DNA of 64,000 nt from Polytrichum commune (lineage: Eukaryota; Streptophyta; Polytrichopsida; Polytrichales; Polytrichaceae). The translations under genes and the position numbers were made by a program. Positions 45,851-56,895 of this stretch are shown here, piece after piece. The notes under the pieces were generated by a model, which had not been told where the DNA came from, made no database searches, and worked only from the letters and a program-made list of their open reading frames with translations. The stretch is from contig OX485807.1 in assembly GCA_950295325.1 (NCBI GenBank), forward strand, positions 18,757,666 to 18,821,665, given 5' to 3'. Position 1 is the first letter of the stretch. Each line of letters begins with the position of its first letter.

Positions 45851-47598
45851 AACATGTAACCGGTTGGACTCGGAAACCCTAGGATTTTGATCGGTTATGT
45901 CCAATAACCACCCGGGACACTTCTTTACCACTTGCAAATAATGGATGTTTGAGGGTGATGGAATTGGGATGGAAGCGCCTACGTGGTCATGATATTAACA
46001 ACATATTATTGTAGATCCAATGTAATTTTGTTTCATGTTGAGATTTGGATTCCTTATGCATTTGTATTGTATGTCACTTGAAATTGAAATTGAGTCATGT
46101 TGATTCAAAGCATATAGGTTCAATTACTCAAACTGCCAAAACAAGTGCCTCTTCTATAAGTGTCACCCCAAACAAGGCCACTTTTAGTGAAACACATACC
46201 TCACAATTGGATTCCACATATTACATGTCACTCATCCTATATATAGATAGATAGATAGATAGATAGATATAGCTCATCCACAATCGTTCATAATATTAAG
46301 TAGCAATACTTGCAGGGTACCCTTTGAGTACTCACAATATTACCTCAACAAGAAGGTAAAAACTTGCAAAGCTAGGGTGAATGAACGGGCACTTAACCAA
46401 AATATAATAGCTTCACAAAGATGTCGAAAAGGTTTCCAATGCGGGTTTCAGAGGACTTTTCAAGAAAGTACAACTGCCTTTTTGACCCCACCAACTTTTT
46501 CCCATTGCTTTATAGCTATTTAGGGTGTGTTTGGATTCTAATTTAGCCTAGATTAGCACCTTTACCACCACTTAGCAATAGTTTTGTCCTACAAACTTAA
46601 ATAAAAAAAATAAGTAGTGAAAATAACTACCCAAGTAGCTTAAAATAGCCTCATAAAACTCAAAGGTAACGCCACCTTTGCTCTCGAAAGAGCATCAAAC
46701 CGGTGCACAATAATTTGATGCTCTTTTGAGAAGGTCATTCTAGGCCTATTACTTAATGTTATGTTAAAAAAATACTATAAAATTGAATTATTCCTCCAAC
46801 TTGGTCTCGTTTTCATATACAATGCATTGAGGTTTTCTCGAGTACATATATAGTGCCATTGATGCCTCGTGCAATAGCGTCGTCATGGGCTTTGTGGTAG
46901 GAATCACGGTAAATAATGCAATACTACATCGACCTTTAATTTCATCAGTACAATAAATAAGATATTTAGTGTTTGATACACTAAATACGAACACATACAC
47001 TAAATATCAATAACCATATGAAAGTAAGTAACATTAAATGTAAACTCAAACACTAAATATCAACTATGGTAATATGTGGAAGTTACATGTTTGAATTTAG
47101 TGGTAGTAAAAATAAGAAGAAAAAAAATTAACAATGATAAATAGAAGAATTCCAACATATTTTCTAACACTAATTGTCAAGAAATTGAAAATTAGTGTTG
47201 AGCATGGGAGGGTGGTATCAACATTAAATATAATGAGGCACTAAATATCCTATTTAGTGTAGTAGTAGTGTGGACCACCACTTCGAAATTACCAAGTGCT
47301 ACAACTTTCTTACGGAGCATGCAAACCTACCTTCTTTTTTTTAATCATCATCAATTTTATTATAAATTATGTTATGTTCCATTAAAGTTCACACTTTCTA
47401 TTTGTGTCATCACCAACAAAACAAATTGCATCCTCGGTAAAAGGTGATAAAATTTGTGAGTCCAAATGGTATCCACACTAATAGAAATATAAGGGTGTCC
47501 TTGGCATGAATCGGGCAAGTGTGAGGCTTGAGTTTTGATATATAGAGTACCTCTTTGGATGGGCCTTGGTAGACGTCGTCACGAAAGCCATGGCTAGT
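45851..47598. other. Intergenic with (ATAG)n and element remnants
   Basis: (ATAG)n lies at 46242-46269. A stretch at about 45855-45910 is related, inverted, to the CCAACCGGTTACATG repeat. Around 47260-47320 is a diverged left end of the 231-bp MITE (AAGTGCTACAACTTTCTTAC). No gene is supported. Confidence 0.45.
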
Positions 47599-48090
47599 AC
47601 ACTCTAAACTCCGTGGTATCACTCCTGAGGTAACCAAAGTGCACATGATATTACGGAGTTTTGTAGTGTGAACATGGATGCGTGATATTATAGAATTAGT
47701 GTAGCGTGTGACGTTATGGAATAACACAAGGGAGATGTGAGGACAATTTGAATTCGTTCTCCAGTCACCTACGCTAGTGTGGTCCACTCCACTTGACCTT
47801 CCTGGACAATGTGGCAGACGCATGCACCAACATTCAACAAGTGGAAGAAGAAGAAGTCGAAGAAGAAGAAGAAGAAGAAGAAGACACTCCACATGTTGAC
47901 ACATGGCGCAATGCGAGGGTGTGGGTTGACTTCTTGGGTGGTTTGCATTAATGACAAATTTCGTGATATAAGGGAGAGAAATATGACAATAAGGAGTGAG
48001 ATTTGAACTACGAACATCCATTCTTTGGGGTTTCGGCATATTAGAGAATGTGTGACATTATGGAAGTTGATATTACGGAGTTTAGGGTGT
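47599..48090. repeat. Possible foldback element with ACTCTAAACTCCGT ends
   Basis: TACACTCTAAACTCCGT (47599-47615) is nearly the reverse complement of ACGGAGTTTAGGGTGTA (about 48073-48089). A (GAA)n tract lies at about 47843-47883 and produces poly-lysine or poly-leucine frames on the two strands. Confidence 0.4.
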
Positions 48091-48257
48091 AGTGTGGTTT
48101 GAAAGGGAGTGGTTGTTATGTACAATAAATATTTCCAAGCATTGAACGAGTCAAATGAGTTGCATGGAAAGCAAGTTAGGTGTCATGTTTGACAACCGGG
48201 TCTACCTTGACTTGTGACCAAGATACGGTGAAGTTAGGTGACCCCAATACAAACCTA

Positions 48258-48646
48258 TTATAGTAGAGGCGTCTATTCTCGCTCACAACACCATTGGCAA
48301 TCTATACGGTACCGTGATTACAATCATGTTGGGGCTCAATTTCGATTAATTGGGGGTTCGATTTCGGTCAAGCCGGAACCAATAGTGTCATGACACGTGT
48401 CCTAGTTCTGAGTGTTGAAATGAGGAGGAACAAGCGGTTTAAATGTGTGGTTATGATAGATTCTAGACATTGGTAATATGTTCAAGCCAAATTTTGACTT
48501 GAGAAATCCACAATAATTTTAGTTTAAGGAATGAAATTCACCGTGATTTCTATCAATCTACATGGGAATTTCTTGCACCGCCTTATACTTCTCTGGACTT
48601 GGCAGAGAATCTTTTAAGTGATCCGTTATGGGTGCCTCTACTCTAC
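48258..48646 (-). mobile_element. ~389-bp MITE with TAGTAGAGGC termini, copy 2
   Basis: The left end TATAGTAGAGGCGTCTATTC and the right end GGGTGCCTCTACTCTA are inverted repeats. It is the inverted relative of 38032-38414, sharing ATTTTGACTTGAG-like and GGAATGAAATTCACCG-like blocks. Confidence 0.75.
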
Positions 48647-49576
48647 TTGATCCAATGCAAGATGTATATAATAGGTCTAAAGGGTGTTGGGTCAAGTAGG
48701 TTGATAGAGTAGACAAACCCATTTCCTATTGGAATAAATCACACATGTAGCCGACACATTTGGCTTGATGAAAAAGTAAGTTAAAAGAGCACATATTAGG
48801 ATTCCTTGAAAAGGGCACTCATTGCACTCAAGTTCTCATCTCCCAATTTTTGGAAATAGGTCAACCTCTGCAGCAAATATGGGTTGGGAGAGAATCTTTG
48901 TGTTTAAAATTTTACGATCATTACAAAACTTGAAATAAAATGTGGTTTTTTTGGGTTAAACATTGTGATATCAATTTCCAACTTGTGAGAAATCACTCTA
49001 GTATCACACATGTACTACACTTATGCAAAATTACTTAGGTTAACAAAAATGGGTTTCTCTACCACTTCTAGCACACACAAGTCCTACATAATCATCCCAC
49101 GTCGATGAAAGAACAATGCAAATCTACCACTGTGCTAGATTTGGAGATTTTCCAGTTTCATAGGGCAAGTTTCCAGTGACGTAGGTCAATCGCCTAGGAC
49201 TCATGTGCTTGTAGTGTACTCTATATGGTTTCACCTATCAAGTTACTATTGTTGCCTTTACAATCGGCAACTTTCAAAATGAACATTTACAATGGCGTAA
49301 AATCTTGGTTATGTATCATTCAAGCCAAGATGACGCCCAACTTCCAAGTCATGGGTATTCTCGATCCAAAAAGAAGTTGTTAGAGGAAACCCAGTTATTC
49401 CTTACAGTTGGAGTTCCATAATGGAAAACTGTCAATCGTGTTTTAAATCCTCGAGTAGATTTGTAGAATTTGTTTTAGTGGAGATGACCACCAATTCCTC
49501 CCCATAGATAGCAATTGCATGGAACGACTTATATTAATATTGACACGGTATATCTCTTATCAAAATTACCTCCAAC
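48647..49576. other. Intergenic, nothing recognised
   Basis: No gene or repeat is supported. Confidence 0.4.
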
Positions 49577-49808
49577 TTCTAATACGCCATTTATGGAATC
49601 TATTGTCACTTGTTACTTGGACTTACGCAAAGTTACAACTTCTTACTATAAGCCTTCATTTTTGCTAACAAAAGAGTACATAGGTCGTATGGACATCATA
49701 CGATATAGAATGATTTTACTTGGTAAAAAGTTACATTCCTAGCAAGAAGTTATGGCAGTGTATAACTCCAAATAGTAAGTGATGCAAAGTACCATAAACG
49801 GTGTAGTG
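49577..49808. mobile_element. 232-bp CACTA-like MITE, copy 3
   Basis: The inverted right end CACTACACCGTTTATGGTAC keeps the best CACTA terminus of the family. The left end TCTAATACGCCATTTATGG is diverged. Pairing extends about 70 bases, to the ACAACTTCTTACTATA region. Confidence 0.8.
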
Positions 49809-50734
49809 AACCCTCTAAACAATATTCCATAAATGTGAGAGAAAAACGAATTTGTGAGGTGGAATTTATAGAGGTAGGATTTTCCAGATGGAAAGATGAC
49901 TGGAATGCACTCTAACAAATAAAATAAATAAATAACAGTAATGTCAAGTTTTACTTCATACGCTAACGTGAATGAGAGCCCGTTCTTCTCTGCCGTGGTC
50001 ATGTTTAACCAAGCTTCACGGTAAGGGTACTTCCATCCTCTCGAAGGGTGAGCTCCTTTTGTACTCTAACAAACACAAGTATAAGTTAGTCTATCTTCCT
50101 TCCGTCCCTTCCTTCCTTCCTTCCTTCCTCTATCTCCTCCTTAATCTTTCTTTTCTCCCACTTTCTTCTTGTCTTATGACACTTTTTGCCCTCATACATA
50201 TTATATTACAACAAGCTACAATAAATTTTGATAAATTACAACTATGTGTCTCAAGGAAAATTGTGGAGACATGCAAGCACCGACCAAATAACCAAGAGAA
50301 ATGAAAGAAATGCAACTATCTATTACATTACATAGGTATTCAATTTAGTGTTGGCATAGAATTGGCTACAACTGAAGTAGCCTCCATGACTTTGACAAAT
50401 GTTCATTGCCATCTACTATGGTTGCAAAACAACATTTTGGTCAATGATAATAGTGTGGGCCACACTAAACCGCATGTCTAGTGTAGATAACTTTAAAATA
50501 GGTAACGAACGTTGACTGCCAAATGCATCCCTCAATTTGGTTTCATGGTCACTATCGTTTAGAAACACGCGCATAACGTAATAGGACCCGACCCAAAATT
50601 CTCCCAATTTTATCCCCAACTACACCAATTTATCCGATCTTGTCGGTTACATGCATTACCAACTTGTTAGTTGAGAATGAGTCCATTTTTTTTTTACCAA
50701 GTAACCCTAAACTTATTCTCCGTATTCTTTGATG
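49809..50734. other. Intergenic with (CCTT)n
   Basis: (CCTT)n lies at about 50097-50128. No gene is supported. Confidence 0.45.
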
Positions 50735-51038
50735 TGCATACTAGCTAGGTCCGCGATGACCCTAAACTACCGGGTGATAGTGGAGAGGTACCCAATTCCG
50801 AATGGAGTGGTTGATGGTTCGATTCCCGCTGTGAATTTTTCTCTCTGCTTGACGGAAAGAAACTAGCTAGGCAGGTAGAAAGGCAAGAGCCCACCCACCG
50901 TAAGGCAGGTAGTGAACCCCACCCTACACCAAGAGGATTATTGAGCAGGGTAGGGCCAACAGGCTCAATTTCACGTCGGATTGCCCGATGTTGGTTGGTT
51001 ATTTATTTACTTAGTTATTTATTTATGCATACTATCTA
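50735..51038 (+). mobile_element. tRNA-derived SINE with target-site duplications
   Basis: The element is 50748-51025 (278 bases). It is flanked by TGCATACTAGCTA (50735-50747) and TGCATACTATCTA (51026-51038), a 13-base target duplication with one change. A pol III A-box-like GGTGATAGTGG (50773-50783) is followed 32 bases later by the exact B-box GGTTCGATTCC (50816-50826). The tail is a T-rich ATTTATTTA repeat. Spacing, tRNA-like head and variable-length duplication are the standard SINE signs. No second copy was noticed in the window. Confidence 0.88.
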
Positions 51039-51185
51039 TAGCCTATCACTAGTAGAAGATGATATCCTCAGTTGTAAGGTACAACAACATGTAACTACAA
51101 AGGATAACTCACACTAATAGGACAAATCAATGCACCTTCCATACACCTCCTTTGCCCCCCTGCATGGCCAAGAGAGTACTTTGTC

Positions 51186-51320
51186 ACATACACACAAACA
51201 TACCTCTCACCCATCCAATAGGAAACGTGACCCCCTATAAGGTTGTGGTTGATTCAACTCCAATGACTTAACCTAGACTGATTCAAGATCTTTATTATGG
51301 TTTCTAATAAACTAAAAAAA
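51186..51320 (+). repeat. Left-end fragment of the GGATGAATGAGAGGTAC MITE family
   Basis: CATACCTCTCACCCATCCAA and CGTGACCCCCTATAAGG match the left half of the copies at 43260 and 52558. Confidence 0.55.
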
Positions 51321-51946
51321 CAACTGCCAATTTGAAAGCAGGGTGAAATGCTCACCCCTCTGAGTTGGGCCCCTTCCCACTATTGTTCCAAGGTGAAAAC
51401 AATAGCCACTATATTTATAATCCAAAAGTTTATAAAGTTTTCATTACAAAGATGGATGGATCCTGAAATTAGCATCAAAGACCTTGAATTCATTCACAAG
51501 CTACCGCTTGAAACAAATTAACTATTTACCTTATAATTTTTATCGGTGGCATTTGTCTTTTCACATACTAAACCTAGCCATGTATTGGCACGGTACTATT
51601 CACTTGTCATAATTCACAATAATATTTTTTGTTCGTGGACACAGTTCATTGTTGTTTTTTACCGCTTACAATGAATATAAGCCTCCCCCATTTTCAATTC
51701 TAGTGTGTTTTTTGGCGAGTATTTAAGTACTCTTTGGTTTGGGCAAGCAAACGGGGGACTTGGTGCTAGCCCCACCAAAACCCAACTTCCCTAGTTGAAA
51801 ACTCCTATGTTATGGGGATCATGTTTTTAGTAGACCCCTTTACTTTGGTAACAATGCTAGGGGACCATCTCAAAGAGGCAGGTGTCTAGCCTTGACCCCA
51901 CTTTGCATACTAATCTAAGGTTTTGATGTTGGATGAGTGAGGGGTT
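51321..51946. other. Intergenic, nothing recognised
   Basis: No gene or repeat is supported. Confidence 0.4.
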
Positions 51947-52401
51947 GATCACACTAGCTAGTTCTGACATCATCCGTCGGCATCTCCGGCTGTAATAATG
52001 TGAAAAGTGGTGGGCCAACATCTATTTCTCAACATATTTCCTAACAATTTCACGGCTAGAACCAGATGGAAAGTTTGGTGTGATCGGGGCATGAGTGAAG
52101 GGTTGATCACACCAACCGCTTTTGGCACCATCCATCAACATCTCCGGCTGTAATAGTGTGAGAAGTGGTGGGCCAACATCTATTTCTCAACATTATCCCC
52201 AACAATTTCACGACTGGAACCAGATGGAAAGTTTGGTGTGATCAGGGAATGAGTGAGGGGTTGATCATACCGGCCGCTTCTGGCACCCTCCATCGGCATC
52301 TTCGGCTAGAATAGTGTGAAAAGTGGTTGGCCAACATTTATTTCTCAACATAATCCCCAACAATTTCACGGCTAGAACCGGAGGGAAAGCTTGGTGTGAT
52401 C
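51947..52401 (+). repeat. Three tandem 139-bp units of the GATCACACCAA inverted-repeat element
   Basis: Units are 51947-52085, 52105-52243 and 52263-52401. All are exactly 139 bases, separated by 19-base spacers of the form GGGGCATGAGTGAAGGGTT, so the period is 158. Each unit starts GATCACAC(C/T) and ends TTGGTGTGATC, so every unit is itself bounded by inverted repeats. The inverse orientation occurs at 34698-34981. Confidence 0.92.
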
Positions 52402-52557
52402 AAGGCCTGAGAGGTACACTCAAACCTCATATACAATAACCCCCCCCCCCCCTTTCGCCCCCTGCTCTCATTGGTTGTTGTTGTTGTTGTTGTTTTCTTT
52501 CTACAAACATCAAGTTAGCAAGACGGACACTGCAACAAGGAGGGAGAGAGAGAGAAG

Positions 52558-52781
52558 TATCATATACAACGTATCTCTCACCCATCCAACATAAAAACAT
52601 GCCCCCCACCTCCCCCCTTATAAAATTATTGCCGATTCATCCCAAATGACCTCCTCTACACTAATTCGGGATCATTGAAACTAATTCCAGTGTCGAATCA
52701 ATCAAAAAAGGCAAGCTCGGGGCTGCATACTATATCAAGGCTTTTATGTTGGATGGATGAGAAGTACGCTCATGTACGATA
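52558..52781. mobile_element. GGATGAATGAGAGGTAC MITE family, copy 3 (224 bp)
   Basis: The left end TATCATATACAACGTATCTC and the inverted right end TATCGTACATGAGCGTACTT continue through CATCCAACATAAAA, giving TIRs of about 40 bases. This is the best-preserved copy. A C run (52440-52452) and a (GTT)n tract lie just upstream. Confidence 0.8.
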
Positions 52782-52929
52782 AATCAATCTCACTCTCTCT
52801 CTCTCCATCTCCATTGGAGGAGCAATTTATAGGCCCACATTACATTGGGGAGTCATGAGTCAGGGTTTGACTGGTGAGAGTTCAACACTAGGCACTCCCC
52901 TTCTTTATAATTTGGGGGGGGGGGGGGGC

Positions 52930-54020
52930 TGATTCTGGAAACCGGGAATTGTCTAATTTGGGGGGCCATCAAATTATCCTTCTGCTGGGGACTGAGTCAG
53001 AGGCTCAGGACCTCATTTACGTGGCAGTCGGTGCGATTGGGGACCTCAATTGGGGACCTGGGATTGTAGGCTTGTACAAAGGCTTCGCTGTGTGTGTGTC
53101 TTCTTGTGTGCGTCGTTCTTCCTTTTTCCCTTTACACAAAGCTTGCTCGCCACTCCGCCTCCGACGTCGTCCTCTCCATTTCTGCGTTCCCACATCCACG
53201 CTTCCTTCTCCGGGACCTCGTACAGGGGAGGGAAAAACCGACTGGAAGAATTTGAGCCAGAAATCGTGAATTTCCGTCCACATTTGAGCACGGTTGGTGT
53301 GTCCGTCTCTGTGTCTCTGTTTTTTCTAGCGCTCCCTCTGTGCAGAGTTTTGGTGTTGAGGAGTTTGAGGACTCTCTCTCTCGCTCTCTTCTCTTCTTCT
53401 CTTCTCTTTGCGGTGGTGTGTCTTCCCTCGGGTTCGGTAGAGGAGGAATTTCACCAGCGGTGAGCGAGATAAATTCTTTTATCTTTCTGAAGTTCGCTTT
53501 CTTTCAGAACTGCCGTCTCTGGCCATCTGCGGGTGTCTTCTCTCTTTTGCAAGATTTATTTGACCGGGGGTCATCAAGTCTCTTTGATAGAATCCGTCGA
53601 GATTGGCTTGCGACTTCCAAGTCTGCGGTTCGTCTTTCCTCTCCTTCGTCGTCTCGTCCATTCGTACATCACTGAAACAACAGAGTCTGGAATTCTCGAA
53701 GATTGTTTTTTTTTAGATTTGGCCTCTAGAGACCACTACTAAGGAGACCATTATCATCAGTTTGAGTGAATTTTTTTCAGATTGAGCACAAGTTGTATTC
53801 TCTCTTGGTCAACAAAGGAAGAATCTCCTCTTCACGAAGGACATTTCAATGCGTCTGCTCTGGTTCGGAGAATTAGTTCTTTTTGCGAGCTGTAACAAAT
53901 AACTGGAACTCCAAGCGAAGCATGAGCGATATTACATCTTTGGAAGCAGATTTTGTATTGAAGCGTGAGATTCGAAGACATCAAGTTCATATTCAAGATT
54001 AGAGGAAGAAGCCTTGAGGT
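52930..54020 (+). promoter_or_regulatory. Probable promoter and 5' leader of the BPS1-like gene
   Basis: After a 15-base G run (52914-52928) the sequence becomes GC- and CT-rich (CTCTCTCTCTCGCTCTCTTC near 53372-53391), like the leader at 23.1 kb. A candidate leader intron runs from GT at 53460 (context CAGCG|GTGAGC) to the AG ending at 53780 (TTTTTTTCAG|ATTG), 321 bases. Upstream open frames exist, so translational control is possible. No convincing TATA box was found. A TGA at 54015-54017 closes the coding frame just upstream of the ATG. Confidence 0.5.
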
Positions 54021-55106
54021 ATGACACACCAACATGTGACCTCCTCGAAGTTGTTCGCTACGCTCGGTGCCGTCCTCCCTCACTTCACTCTTCGCCATGT
54101 CGCACATAGCGGCTCGCTGAAGCGCCATCCTGTGTTACAGGAATTTGAGAGCAGACTGACTGAGAAGCTGGAGGCTCTGAAATCAGCAGGAGATGAACTT
54201 GGATTTCTCAGTATAGATTGGCTTCTGCAGGCCATGACCGTCGTCCTCGCCACGCATTCCAATGTTGAAGAACTTATTCCAAATCTGGAGTTTCCGCCCT
54301 CCGACAGGGATGACAAGTGGGTGGATGAGTATCTAGATGACAGTGCAAAGCTTCTGGATGTGTGCAATGTTTTGAGAGAAGGAATCTCGGAGGTAGACCA
54401 TTACAAGATGCATGTACAAATCGCTCTCCGAAACTTGGACCTAAAGGATTGCAAACTGTACCGCGCAAGGAGTGCTTTACATGATTGTTTAGGAGGAATC
54501 AAGAAGAAAGATACAGAATACAGACAAGGGCATCCGAAGTCGAAGCTTGAGAGCTGCAGTTCCATGCTACGGGTTATGGGAGAGAAGCTTGTAAATCCCA
54601 AGGGAGTTGAGGCTACCAAGGGGAACGGGTTTCTCAATGCTATCTACGGTGCCAAAGTCACCACCATCTTTCTCTGTGGTTTACTTGTTACTGCTCTTGC
54701 ATGTAAACCGAAGCGGCCGTTGGTGAATCTGCATGTGGCCAGTCACTATCTATGGTCTCCCTCCCTTGTCAGCCTGCAGGTTGCTGTGAAGGAAGAGACG
54801 GATAAGCGCAAGAACAAAGGTTCCATTGCACTTCTTCGGGAGCTTGACAATGTTGATTTGCTCGTGCGGAGGTTGCATGAATTGATAGACCGGAAGTTGA
54901 ATGAGAAGTGTAGCTTGCCTCTAGATAAAGTTGAAGGGGAGGAAATCAAGCAATTGGCGGAAGAACTTAGCTCGGAGTCTGAAAATCTCGGCAGAGGGTT
55001 GGCACCTCTTGAGGAATGCGTGAATGAGCTCTTCAGAATGCTCATAGGTAGCCGACTTGCCCTCTTGGATCGCCTAAGTGCCTCCCAAAAATCCATAGTC
55101 CAGTAG
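54021..55106 (+). CDS. BYPASS1/ROH1-like (DUF793) protein
   Basis: The frame gives 361 residues from the first ATG after an in-frame TGA. In Arabidopsis, BPS1 limits a root-derived mobile signal that arrests shoot growth, and the related ROH1 binds an exocyst subunit; the function here is inferred from family only. Seen: an N-terminal part of uncertain reality (1-39), the conserved LQEFESRLTEKL start (39-50), SIDWLLQAM (64-72), the family signature KWVDEYLDDSAKLLDVCNVL (99-118), a basic region (143-173), one hydrophobic segment TTIFLCGLLVTALA (214-227), and a helical C-terminal half ending in LFRMLIGSRLALLDRL (337-352). Length and order fit the family, usually single-exon. One caution: a GAG|GTATGA donor overlaps the ATG and a TGTTACAG acceptor precedes residue 40, so an alternative model would skip residues 1-40. 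Downstream and antisense frames are shadows. Confidence 0.87.
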   Translation: MTHQHVTSSKLFATLGAVLPHFTLRHVAHSGSLKRHPVLQEFESRLTEKLEALKSAGDELGFLSIDWLLQAMTVVLATHSNVEELIPNLEFPPSDRDDKWVDEYLDDSAKLLDVCNVLREGISEVDHYKMHVQIALRNLDLKDCKLYRARSALHDCLGGIKKKDTEYRQGHPKSKLESCSSMLRVMGEKLVNPKGVEATKGNGFLNAIYGAKVTTIFLCGLLVTALACKPKRPLVNLHVASHYLWSPSLVSLQVAVKEETDKRKNKGSIALLRELDNVDLLVRRLHELIDRKLNEKCSLPLDKVEGEEIKQLAEELSSESENLGRGLAPLEECVNELFRMLIGSRLALLDRLSASQKSIVQ

Positions 55107-56587
55107 TGCAGATTGGCAGGATTGAAGTTCATCCCACAGTGATGCAGGTGGCCATCCGATATCATTCATCTTGAGATCTGGCTCAAAAGACCCCCCGAGC
55201 ATCGAATTCCTTACATTCCGATCAATTTACCAGGACCAATGCTCTTTGTTGCCCAGAGTTCTAATCTTCCTCTCAAGGTGCAAGAGGGACAGAAGGCGAC
55301 AACAAATCTTGCTTCCAAGAATTCGATATAGCAGGCCCGTGTATGATATGTAAGTGATGCTAACACTCTGGTTCCTCACTCGGACACCATAGACACATAC
55401 CAGCTTCGTGCTCACTAAGTCCTACTAAGTTCGTCATGATAGGGCAAACAAATTAGGCAGGTTACGGAGGTCACTGTACTCATTACAAAAGGTCAAAACC
55501 CCTCAAATGTGCACAATTACTATTGTTAGTAGTGTGCCAATTTACAGAATGTGCACTCAAAAATTACAACAGATATGTAAACTATATGACATGTTGCCTG
55601 ATACAAGGTCCAACGCTTGCCACTTGATAATACAAGTTAAGATTCCCACGAGGACTCTCTTGAAGGGACTGTCTTGTATGATAGTAATCTCTCATTTTTA
55701 CTCTTTGTGATTTGTGTATACCTATGAAACAGTCTGTATTTGACACTTGCAAACGGGTAGCATACACTTGATCAAGAGCATTCTGTACCACTGATTTGTA
55801 CTGATCAAGGTCATATTGTCACTCCCACTCATACTTTCCACTCTTCCAGGAAACTATGGATCGATTACCATCCTACAGAGAGGTCATGTGTGATACATTA
55901 AACGTGCCTTTCAAATCCCTGCTCAAATGTTTAGAAGAGGTACCGACGAGATTTCAGTAGTCCCCAAAGGAAGATTATCATTTCATCATGCAGGTTGGAG
56001 AAGATAGTCAGCCCTCGTGGATGTCATATGAACTTTCCTCTGTTTTCATGTCACTCCCTTCATCTGCGATTCCTACACCACCTATGCTTGCCGTTCATTG
56101 TGCCTTCAGTTCATTACCATGTTTTGTGCATTTACTCAGGGTCACAAGAAACAAACGTGGTTGTGTTAAATTTTGTGCAAGAGCCTCATGAACCCTAATT
56201 ACCAAGGTAGGCATACCCAAAATCTACACATGACCTAAAACCCGGCACTGGGTACCATTGTCATCCATTTGAAGCCCCCAAAATAGGTATATGATTGTCA
56301 ATGAAATGTTGGGTCTAAGTTTGATGATGGTATGTTTTCGGGATACGTACCTTAGTATATAAGCCACTCTTATTGTTAGTAACATTATTCGCCTCAAATT
56401 AGCCAAGGTATATGTCTTTATGAATGCAACAAGCTGTATAGAATAGCATCTCTACCTAGCCACCTTCTCGATAGCGTAATTCTGTGCCGAATTACAATGC
56501 AGGAAAACAACCGATCATTAGAGTTATCTGTGGAATATACCTTAAATTATTAAAGAAAAACCGAAAGATGTCAACATGGAACTGGTG
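55107..56587. other. 3' flank of the BPS1-like gene, nothing further recognised
   Basis: No canonical AATAAA was noticed close to the stop codon. Small frames lack recognisable domains. Confidence 0.4.
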
Positions 56588-56895
56588 GGACTTCAAAACA
56601 CTCGGATTTCGACTGATTATGCCCCAAAATCTCCCCGGGCACTGGTTGACAATATATATTGTGATGGCAGTAATCGATGTAACACAGTGATCGGGGAGAT
56701 TGTTGAGCATTCATAATCGGTTGAGATCCCAGTGTTTGCAAGTCCAACCGGTTACATGTTGACATTCTTCGGTTTTCCTTCATTAAATTGGGGTATATTC
56801 TTCTATAAATTCCTCTAAAATGATGGGTAATCTTCCTGGAGTCTTGAACTTCAACTGGTTCCTCTGTAACTAACTGCTGGTTCTCCCCAATCATA
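56588..56895. repeat. Dispersed CCAACCGGTTACATG repeat, foldback copy
   Basis: GGACTTCAAAACACTCGGAT (about 56588) pairs with ATCCCAGTGTTTGCAAGTCC (about 56727-56746), around an AT-rich centre TTGACAATATATATTGTGAT. The right-hand part (CTTGAACTTCAACTGGTTCC) matches 9706-10120 and 58575-58790. Confidence 0.65.

Noticed and set aside
47410-48125. Minus-strand frames of 209 and 118 residues
   Set aside because: They run through a (GAA)n tract giving poly-leucine/phenylalanine, have no domain, and lie in a probable foldback element.
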